Shown here piece by piece: positions 1 through 8,600 of a stretch of DNA of 47,639 nt. Source of the stretch: Caecitellus pseudoparvulus (lineage: Eukaryota > Bigyra: Bicosoecida); assembly GCA_965644315.1 (NCBI GenBank), contig CBFFRQ010000001.1, positions 1 through 47,639 on the forward strand. Reading direction: 5' to 3'. Every line of letters starts with the position of its first letter. Position 1 is the stretch's first letter. The translations under genes were made by a program, and so were the position numbers. Below the pieces are notes generated by a model, which saw only the letters and a program-made list of their open reading frames with translations, did not search any database and was not told the origin of the DNA.

Positions 1-1256
1 TGGGCCATATTTTCCAATCTGAGGGGCTGGGAATCGGAACACAGTATAGACATGATGCTGATAACGTCTCATTAGTTGGTCTCTTTGTGGAGCGGTCGTT
101 GACACAGGCAGTCTTGATTATGAAAGGCAGAGCCAGATTTCACCTTTATCTCGCAAGTGTCCAAGTGTTAGCCAGAAATGATAACACAGGCAAGTAGCAC
201 CGTGTTGTGGAAGCCGAGTTCTTGTTTAAACTCTGAACCTGTCTGCCAACGGCCATCGAAGGGATGGACGGCCTCGTTTCACACACTGTTTCAATGATAG
301 GTTGATCAGAAACGCAGGTGAAACGCACGCATTACTCGCTTGAAAGCATGCCTCCCTTGGCTTGCATGGGGTCGCAAAAGGTTTGTGACGGCTGTGTGGC
401 ATGGTAAGCTACATTTTGTAGTGGCATTAGGTCTTTGCCTTAAGGTCAGCTCATTCAATTTTCCTTGCATGTTGTCGCCTGAAACTCCTCCTCTCACTTT
501 AGCATCCGACTGCATTTTTTTGATGCATTCAAAGTCCATCCGCGCCACGACCCAGAAGACTGGCTTTTTTAACCAGATTCATAGGTGATCTGCTGTTCTG
601 CAAGCGGCCTAAAGCTTCCTCATTCTCTGAGCGTTGGGTTGAAAGGCAATCCTTGAAGCAGACACGTTGCAGCCACCACGCCGAGAATTGTACCTTAAGG
701 GCTCAAATGCTATGTGGGCGGGGTCTCGTTTTGCTGGCGTTTCGAGGGCCACCACGCTCCCAGCGCAGTGTGGACTGTGGGGCAAGTAGAACACAACTCA
801 GAAGATTGATTTCACTTGCATTCAGTTACTGTAGCATGCATAAAGGTTTGGATGCCCTGCTGAATGTAGTTTGATTTCAGAATCCACAATAGGCGTGTGC
901 TAGGAATCATGGCCATAGCACGTGGTAACGCCAGGCGGAGCAAGAGGGCACGCCAAGGCCCACAGACACCCGTGCAGCGAGATGACGTACCGGTGTGCCG
1001 TTGTTTGAGATGTAAATCAAGTGATGACACATACAGTGAACCGTAGGTCTGCGCCTTGTGCCGCGTTGTGCCGCTTTGCTTGCCAGCAAGATTGCTGTGA
1101 CTTCCCGCACCCCAGAGCTGCACAACACGGGATGAAGTGTAACTGTGAATGCAGAGCTGCGAGCAAGCTCAGGATTCTTTCCAGAGACTCAGTTGAAAAG
1201 GTTTGGGGACTGCACGGCGGGCAGGGGCCGCGGTTTGAGGGCAGAAGCTGGATTGT
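1..1256. other. Gene-free stretch upstream of the transposase
   Basis: No reading frame here looks like a protein. The short open frames are below about 125 codons, overlap one another on both strands and lack recognisable motifs. The stretch is visibly richer in A and T than the coding regions to its right. It may hold the 5' end and promoter of the transposon, but I did not find a terminal inverted repeat by eye. Confidence 0.5.
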
Positions 1257-4200
1257 GTGCCGTTGCTGCCTGCAAACTCGGCGAACTCTTCTTGCAGCGG
1301 TATGTGCGGCGATGCAAACAATGTGACACACCAAGCAAGCCCACCATCCCGTCACTACATGTGTCTTGTTTCTTTTCGTGAACTCTTTCATCCATGGGTG
1401 ATGCGGCGTATCGCTAGAGCCTGTGTTGGAAGCAAGCTGCGTGTGTGCGATACTTTACTCCAAGCCCGCCTGCCTCTTGCGCAGCGCCGTGCAGCCGAAG
1501 CAGCCAAGGAAGAAGACCCAACACTTTCCTTACATCAATGTCCAGTCTGCCCAATCATCGCACCAGCCTCGGCGCCCCGACGGGCTCACCCCTCAGTTAT
1601 CAGTCACGCTGCGCCAGGCCAGAAGCTGAAGAAGTCGCAAGCGGTGCCGCTGAAGGACCTGAGCACCGAGTTCAAGGAAATGGTTCAGCAGGGGCTTGAG
1701 GAAATCCACTTGAAGGACTTTGCCGAACTCAAGATGTGCGCAGCGTGCTGGGTTGCTCTGGATAGGCAGGCGAAGCGCGTACTGAAAGAGGGTGAGGGGG
1801 GAACGCCCTACTGGAACAGGCCAGTCACCAAGAAGCGATCTCCTACTGTTCCCAACCTCACCAACCTCACCAGAGATGCCGGTAGACGCATAAGCAGGGT
1901 TCCCTTTGACTGCGCCTTCCTGCCGAGTGCTGAATTGCCCCCCGAACGCGCTGGTGCGACCGGCGCGGCCAGCAAGCCGCTGCACCCAGACGTGTATGTG
2001 CCCTGGGGCGGCGACGTGTGTTTCACGTCACATGACATGAACGCAGTGACCAACTTCGTGGCTGGCAATGCTGCTGCGTGCCGTAAGTGCGCCAAGTGTG
2101 GCACTGTGGGCCCGCTGGAGGTGGTGATGGTGCACACTCCGCAGCACTGCAACACCGCAACGCCCAACATAGCCCTGGTGCTCCCCTGCGGGCATGCTGT
2201 ACTGGACGCACAGTTCCGCAGCAACATGAAGGATAGGGGTCAGTCGTCAGCAATGGTGGATGCCCTGCGCATGGCCGCAGGGCCCTCCTCGGCAGTGCAG
2301 AACCGCCGTGCTGCAGCTGCCTTTGGCTGCAACGTCCCGTCGCTGTCCACTGCCCAGCGCGCGAGCAAGAGGTACACCGCAACAGCGAAGGACGTCACAA
2401 CAAGGACAAGCAAGGAGCTGCTGCTGGATCTCAAGGCAATGCTGGAGGCTTGTGGTATGAACAAGCCCCACACTGCGATGACCGCTGAGGAGAAGCTGAG
2501 CATTGCGCTCGGCACGCCGTACGTGCTAGCTTTTGACGGATACTACAACGCATTGGCAGGCAGGCGAGCACAATGGGGGGCAGGCACTCTGTGCGTCATG
2601 TCTACCGTAACTGGGAAGAGTGTGCCGCTCCTGGCTGTCAGTCGCGCGTCGCTGACAGTGTGGGGGCTTCAGGGCCACCTGGAGGGGGAAGTGCTCCCCA
2701 CGAACGCCAAGGGCCTCGAAATCGCCATAGCAGGGATAATGGTGCAGGAACTCAAAGCCATGGGCATTGAGACGATCCCTGTCATTGTCACTGACCTGGA
2801 TGCCGCTGTCCATGCAGCTTTCGACGGGTTTGCTTTGGTGCATGTCGCCGACAAGAACCACTACATGAAGAGCTTCTGCAAGCCCCTGTCTGAGATGCCA
2901 AGCAGGCTAGCGACAGAAACGACAGCCCTCCCATCTATCACACGCCGTGAAGTGATCCAGGACATCAAACAGGGCACCTTGGCGGCGCGTGGAGCTGCGC
3001 GCCCAGCTAAGGTTGCACGTCCAGCTGCCGCAGCCCATACGTCGCCACAGCCTGACAGCACGGAGGCCATGCCACGTGTCAACCAGAGCGACTATGCAGC
3101 ATTATACAGAGCTGCTAAGACTGAACAACCCGACCGCTTGACTGAGCCGCTCGTGCAGCAGCTGCTTCTCGTCACGGGGGCAGGGGAGGCCATCCCCGAC
3201 TTGGAGCGTGGCTTCCTGCAGGAGCGCTACCTGGCAGCACTTGCCGACGCTGAGGCAGGGCCAAACGAAGAGGATGAACAGCACCCAGAGGTTGATGGTG
3301 ACGACAGTGATGAGGAAGAGGAGGCAGCTGCGCCCACTACCCCCACAGCCAGAGGCGCCACCAAGCGAAGCAGGTCGGCTGCTGCTCCACTCAAGACCAA
3401 GGCTGCCGGGAAGTGGTTGCAAAGCAAGATGCGCCGCAACGTCCTGCAGGCTGTAGGAATTGCAACGCAACTTGGAACTCCGTATCGTGCCAGGGAGCTC
3501 ATGCAGATCTCCGTACAGCACTACTGTGGTGACCACTCACAGTGCCACCTGCTCTTCAACAAGCAGCCTGGAGAATGCCGCGCTGGGGCCATCTTCAGCC
3601 CCGATGGTCCAGCTGCACAGTACATGACAGCCCTCTTTGATCAGTACTTTGGATGTGTTGGCCAAGTCAGGCTGGACTCGCTGGGTGTCCTTCTTCTGCT
3701 CCACACAAACGCGTGTGAAAGCTTTGGGGCTGGCGCACGGAGGTACACCCCCAAGCACAACGCCTTCCGCACACGCTGGCCTGATGGCACCTTGAAAAAG
3801 CTCGCGGACGTGCACATGGGTTGTTCGACATCACGAGAGGTCATCTTGAAGGAGCTGGGCTGCAGCATGACCCGCTCCATGCAGCGGGTGTACACCGAGG
3901 ACGACGAGCGCAGGGCGAGGGCTGTGAAGCTGTCACTGTCTGGAGCAAGCAGCGCAAAGAAGGCCAAGCAAAACAGGGCACGCATCGTCGTCTGCAGCAA
4001 GGTGACAAAGTCTGCCATTGACACGTATAAAGTGAAGGGGCTATCCGATGCACAGCTCGAGCGCGCCGCGAAGCTCGCTGCCACAGCCGCCTTGCAGCAA
4101 GTGTCAGGAAGGCACGCAGCCACCCGCAGAGTTGTGGCGGGGGCAGCCAAGGCAGTGCTGGGTGGAGGAGGGCCACACCCAAGACAGCCGATGCCGCAAG

Positions 4201-4811
4201 GGCGAGTTACTGTTGTGGAAGGGTCTTGCGTTGGGCGGCCGAAGCGTGGTCGTCGTCGACGAAAGAGCCCAGTGGTGCCAGAAAGCACACAAGACCCTGC
4301 AGTCCCCCTAGAAGAAGAACCAGAGGAAGCGGGTTTTGAAGAAACTGAAGATGAGGGTAGTGGCGGAGAGTTCATCGCCCAGCAGCCTCGGGCATTCACA
4401 GGCTTCCTTGACCAGGAGGAGGGTGCTGCGTACGGGTGGCAACACGGCGCGGTTCGGTACGCCCCGGACGCCTTCGACGTTCCCGTGTACGGGATCGAGT
4501 ACTTTGTGCTGGGCAGGTGGACACAGTCGCTCTTCCATGCCCGTAAGCTGGACATGGCAGACGGGGAAGTGGACCCGGAGGAAGGGGCACCTGACGTGAC
4601 GGAGCGGGGGGGACCGATGTGCCTGCGGCGTGTACGGCTGTACGGCATGAGGCCCCAGGAGGAAGGGGACGACGAAGACTGTCGGCCTGTCGGGGACATG
4701 GTTGACATTGCCACTGTGCCTCTGGCCCAGGGGCCCCTGCGCGCGTACTCCTTCGAGGTTGCAGCGCAGGAGGCTGCTGAGGCTGCCGCGATGCCGTCTC
4801 CTGGGAAGTAA
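1257..4811 (+). CDS. Mutator-like transposase, intact long ORF
   Basis: Predicted transposase of 1184 residues that would cut and reinsert its element in the nucleus. Seen directly: a DDE-type arrangement with FDGYY at residues 426-430 (first Asp 427), VTDLDAAV around 512-518 (second Asp 513 or 515), HVADKNHYMKS soon after, a CGDHSQC cluster starting near Cys 757, and TNACESF with the likely catalytic Glu near 821. The spacing of a CxDHxxC-like knuckle before the final Glu, followed by a TPK motif, is what I know from animal and protist Mutator-like transposase domains. Upstream are Cys pairs (CAACW, CRKCAKC) suggesting a zinc-binding DNA-recognition region. A basic stretch GRPKRGRRRRK near residue 1000 could be a nuclear signal. 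There are acidic runs around 690 and 1030. The start is uncertain: the first Met gives a non-conserved-looking lead of about 80 residues, and a small intron ending near 1484 is possible. No internal stop is present, so the gene may be active or recent. Confidence 0.8.
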   Translation: MPLLPANSANSSCSGMCGDANNVTHQASPPSRHYMCLVSFRELFHPWVMRRIARACVGSKLRVCDTLLQARLPLAQRRAAEAAKEEDPTLSLHQCPVCPIIAPASAPRRAHPSVISHAAPGQKLKKSQAVPLKDLSTEFKEMVQQGLEEIHLKDFAELKMCAACWVALDRQAKRVLKEGEGGTPYWNRPVTKKRSPTVPNLTNLTRDAGRRISRVPFDCAFLPSAELPPERAGATGAASKPLHPDVYVPWGGDVCFTSHDMNAVTNFVAGNAAACRKCAKCGTVGPLEVVMVHTPQHCNTATPNIALVLPCGHAVLDAQFRSNMKDRGQSSAMVDALRMAAGPSSAVQNRRAAAAFGCNVPSLSTAQRASKRYTATAKDVTTRTSKELLLDLKAMLEACGMNKPHTAMTAEEKLSIALGTPYVLAFDGYYNALAGRRAQWGAGTLCVMSTVTGKSVPLLAVSRASLTVWGLQGHLEGEVLPTNAKGLEIAIAGIMVQELKAMGIETIPVIVTDLDAAVHAAFDGFALVHVADKNHYMKSFCKPLSEMPSRLATETTALPSITRREVIQDIKQGTLAARGAARPAKVARPAAAAHTSPQPDSTEAMPRVNQSDYAALYRAAKTEQPDRLTEPLVQQLLLVTGAGEAIPDLERGFLQERYLAALADAEAGPNEEDEQHPEVDGDDSDEEEEAAAPTTPTARGATKRSRSAAAPLKTKAAGKWLQSKMRRNVLQAVGIATQLGTPYRARELMQISVQHYCGDHSQCHLLFNKQPGECRAGAIFSPDGPAAQYMTALFDQYFGCVGQVRLDSLGVLLLLHTNACESFGAGARRYTPKHNAFRTRWPDGTLKKLADVHMGCSTSREVILKELGCSMTRSMQRVYTEDDERRARAVKLSLSGASSAKKAKQNRARIVVCSKVTKSAIDTYKVKGLSDAQLERAAKLAATAALQQVSGRHAATRRVVAGAAKAVLGGGGPHPRQPMPQGRVTVVEGSCVGRPKRGRRRRKSPVVPESTQDPAVPLEEEPEEAGFEETEDEGSGGEFIAQQPRAFTGFLDQEEGAAYGWQHGAVRYAPDAFDVPVYGIEYFVLGRWTQSLFHARKLDMADGEVDPEEGAPDVTERGGPMCLRRVRLYGMRPQEEGDDEDCRPVGDMVDIATVPLAQGPLRAYSFEVAAQEAAEAAAMPSPGK

Positions 4812-4826
4812 GTAGTGCATTTCTGG

Positions 4827-5345
4827 CTACCCAGATGACTTGAACCCAGTGCCACTGACGCCAAAGGCATCCTGGATGACTGTCACAAGCTCTTGGGGCA
4901 GTGGAAACCTGCGCCCAGCACACAGGAGCACGCGGGCAGCCAGAGTGTAGCAGGTGAACCTGCGAGCAGCCCCAACACGCCTTGTGTTTGAAGACGACAG
5001 GGTTGCCAATTCAACACCACTCAATGTCGAGGCCCCTTGCTCCAGCAACCACTCATGAAGTTCTTTCTTGGCGCTCTGTGTCAGTGCGCCGTACAGCTGT
5101 TGGGCTGCGATGGTGAGGTGGCGAAGTTGGAGCTTCGGAGGCCTCTTGCAACGCCATTGAAACTCTTACCCCACGTTCCGTCCTCATGGCATGATGGAGA
5201 CAGCTCCTCCGCGGCCGCCGCAAGGCCAGGCACCTCTGGAAGCTCAACAACTGCCAGCTCCTCTGCAGTTCTGCCTTTCAGTGCCTCCTCGCCGCCACCT
5301 GTAGCTGTGACTTGACGGCGGGTGCGTTTCCGGGGCCGTTTTGGC
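4827..5345 (-). pseudogene. Small transposon-associated ORF broken by a single frameshift
   Basis: Reading leftwards from a Met at 5345 (MPKRPRKRTRRQ...), a Lys/Arg-rich start is followed by an acidic Ala/Glu-rich part and then DGTWGK near 5168. That frame soon runs into a stop near 5081. The neighbouring frame, shifted by one base, carries a protein-like continuation from about 5165 (FQWRCKRPPK, then LYGALTQSAKKELHEWLLEQ) to a stop at 4827. Together they would give about 172 residues, so one base appears missing near 5160-5168. I tested for a short intron (a GTAAGAG donor sits exactly there) but no acceptor restores the right phase. The product is unknown. The basic start and the amphipathic helices downstream would suit a DNA-binding accessory protein of the element. 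A sequencing error is an alternative to decay. Confidence 0.5.
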
Positions 5346-5697
5346 ATGCTAACCAGGGGCCAAAGCACGCTCAGGTGACAAGACCAAAATAAGAATACGG
5401 CGCACGGATAAATTGGAATGGTGTGCAAATGAAGGCATTCCTTTGTATTTTGGTGGCGCCCTGCTCACTGTACAAGCCGCCCCTTTATGCCGGTGAGGAG
5501 GGCATTCCCGAAACGCCCGCAGAAACCCCTTGCCCGGATTGACCGTGAGCCCTTAATCCGCGGCGCAAAGGCTTACCTTGCGTGTATCTGTTTGTCAATA
5601 CGCAAATCAGAAGGTGCGTTTGTGCTTTGTGGATGCAAAATAGCTGGTTGTCGTGCCTTGAGCCACACTGTGGGGTGTTCCTCTTCGACGAGTACTT
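5346..5697. other. Intergenic gap between the transposon core and the orphan gene
   Basis: About 350 bases with no supported gene. It would contain the right end of the transposon and the promoter of the next gene, but I recognise neither a terminal repeat nor a clear promoter element. Confidence 0.4.
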
Positions 5698-8600
5698 GTG
5701 ATAAGGCCTGGTGCGCATCGCTACCTTGTGAAAAGAAGCTTTGTGTCAAATGACACAGCGTTGAGGTTAGCGTGTTCTTGCACTGGGCTGCAGGTACTTC
5801 TGATAATGTGGGCGCCTCGCAGGATGGCCTGGGCCAGTTCTTCAAGCTGCAAAACAGCAGGGACTCCAGACGGCGTAAACTTTGACACAACTAAAGGAAG
5901 ATTTGTGGACGTACATGGGCGTGTTCTGCATTCCGTACTACTGGGGGAAGGTAGCGACCAGGAACTGTTCACATTTTGCCATGAGCTACTCGCATATCTC
6001 GGCTCAAAGACTTCCATCGCCATCGACCCTCGAACAGGGCTCACAACAGAGCAGCTGGAGTCAGGCCATGGCCCAATTACACTCACCGACAAGACGTGGC
6101 AGACTGCAGATCGATCGTTGTCGTTCCAATCTGGGAAAGGGTGGAAGTATGTGAGGAAGAGGGGCAGCCGTCCTTCTACGCCACCTGCGAAAGGGTTTGG
6201 GACCGCATCGCTTGGTGCTGGCTCGTGGCTTGCTGACAAGAGTCGATCTTTCTTGAAAAAAGCGGGATTGTCAATTAGAGCCGAAGAACCTCATCCCGCA
6301 GTGCTTGACCTGTGCACGTGGGCTGAAGACGCTTGTGCTCGCGATGCTGATTTCCAGAGCTCGCTGACCGGCATTTCTGAACGCTGCAAGTGGGTGCTGG
6401 ATGCGTGCAACCACGATCCCTCATCTGATCAGACTGCTTCAAGTGCACTTGCCCTCGGTGAAGTCCTGAGCGACATTCTGCAGCGTTCGGACACAATCAA
6501 GAACCTTCCGCTGCTCGTCAGTATCCTACCGGCAGTGCTGGTCGCAGTGCAGATGTCCGGCATGGCCAAGAAGCACGGATCAAAACTGCAAGGTGCGGCT
6601 TTGGCTGGAGCAATCGTGCGCACACTGTGGTTTCAGAACATGGAAAACCTTGTGCTGGGTCCAGATGGTAGCGCCTGTGAGGCAGCACTCGGTCTTGTTG
6701 CCGAAACTGTCAAAGGGAAACTTTGGTATCTGGAGGCACTACAGGCTTCGTTCTTTAGCGTCACCCTCCCTCAGGATGGCACGGAGATCAGTGGGCATCT
6801 GTTGTCGCGAACTCCTCGCCAGTTACTGGTAGCGTCTCTGATGTTCTGCAGTATTTCTGCTTCATTGGAGCACAGCGGATCCTACATAGGGCGAAGCGCA
6901 AGCCAAGATGCAATGACTTACATGGTGCGAAGCCCACAGGCAGACTTCATGTCGCTGCACGCTGGCCTCGCACCAGCACAGTTCCTGGGGTGCCTGTTTG
7001 CTCTTGCGCGTGTGCAAAGCCTCGCACTCCCAGAAGGCGAGCTACTTCGTCCTATGTTCGCTGCTATGGCGCGGCGGTTCCAGGCTGCTTGGAGTGCTGG
7101 GCATGCCTTGCTGGTCCAGTGGACTGAGTTGCGGGCTCTTTTCGCTAAACCCGCCTTTGTAGGCATCTTGCTCAACACCGATGCCGAGTCACGCGTGGAG
7201 TGCATGCGTGAGCTTGTCACATGTGTTTTTGATGTAGGCATCCTCGCACGCCACGATGTGGTGTGTTTAGTCAACACTCTGCGGGGGTTAGGACAATCCC
7301 TGACTCGCAGCCGAGGTGGAGTCCATGCTGCAGCTGAAGGTGCTGCTGCGGACGTCAGTCCACAGTCAGCAGCTCCACAGATTGAAGCCTATGACGGAGT
7401 CTTTCGTGACATGCTCCAAGGGGCACACCTTGGTGTTCCTGAAGTTCACGGGGCCAACTTCGTTCGTGAAATGGACACCTGGCTTGGGGCTGGGGGCAGC
7501 GCCGAAGCCTGGCAGCAGGAAGCTTGGTATGACATGCTTGCCACGCGTTTTGGCGAGGCTGCCGCGCAGCCCAGTAGCATGGCAGGAATGACACCTGCTT
7601 CGGCCATTCAGGTGACCAGTCGGTGTCCTACATTGGAAGAAAGCGGTGCCTTCGTTGGACAGTGGATGTGGCACTTCTACAGCTACTGTTGTGTGCACGA
7701 GGCTCGCTCCGGTGCTGAAGGGGACTTGGTGGCTTTTGCAGCAGGCGCAGAGCTGGTCGTTGCGGCCACCTGCTCCCGTGGACAAGACCCGTCATCCAAG
7801 CAGCAGTGCTTGCTTTTGTGCCTGGGGACCTGGCTGGCCAGTGCTGAGGCCAACCTCCCTCCTGACACACGGCGCGCCCCCGCTCGCTCACGGTTCAGCA
7901 ACCGCATTCTCGCCGCGACACACTTGCTGCTACTGTCCGAGCGTGTGGTGGAGCTTTCGCGGGAGGTGTTCACGCCATCCACAAGCGAAGCACAGACTGA
8001 AACCTTCGAAGCGGAGCTGGCCCGAGTCTTGGACACCAGATGCCAGACAATCTGCAAGTGTGCGGGATTGCACGAGCATGCTGGGGTAGATGGAGAGGCC
8101 ATGAAAGCTCTGCATACTGCTGAGCAATGCCAGGTAAAGTCTGAGGCAGGCTGTCTGCCGTGGGTGTACATCATCTTCGCTTCAACTGTTGCTGGTCGCC
8201 TGTCACGCCATTGGTGGACTGCACAAGAAGAGAAGTCGCAGGGTCGCGCCATCATGAACTTGCTGACTCATGATGGCTGTGGACGCCGTGTGCGGCGTAC
8301 GGCGTGTCTGCCACGCTTGATGCTGGGTGTGGCTGCACTGCTTGAGCTTCCACGGTCGAATCCTTGGATGCTGCTCCGTGTGACTGGGTTTGAGGAGCTG
8401 TGCACACTGCTCAACGTGTCGGCCAGTGAAGGAGTATATGCATCCATTACTGATGAATTCGGTCAAGAACTAATTCCGGCTCTCACCATACAGAAAGCTG
8501 CTTCAGAGGCAACTGCGCAACTGGTGCCTCGCCCACGCAGCCTGGCTGAAGTCCTTGGAAGAGTTTGGAACTCTGTCCTTCTGCCTGTTCGCAAGATCTA

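Larger units (their letters stand above)
1257..5345. mobile_element. Mutator-like (MULE-type) DNA transposon, core region
   Basis: The element is defined by a transposase gene on the + strand and a small convergent frame on the - strand whose stop lies 15 nt beyond the transposase stop. The true ends are not resolved. I could not recognise terminal inverted repeats or a target-site duplication, so the span covers only the coding core. Assignment to the Mutator superfamily rests on the transposase motifs described separately. A two-gene convergent arrangement occurs in MuDR of maize, but no homology between the small frame and MURB is claimed. Confidence 0.6.

Noticed and set aside
3641-4870. 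409-residue open frame on the minus strand
   Set aside because: Lies opposite the transposase coding frame; Ser/Pro/Arg-rich shadow composition and no motif.
1-5697. Terminal inverted repeats of the transposon
   Set aside because: None could be recognised by eye; a self-alignment of the 1-1256 and 4812-5697 segments would be needed, and a reverse-complement match of 20 bp or more would support them.
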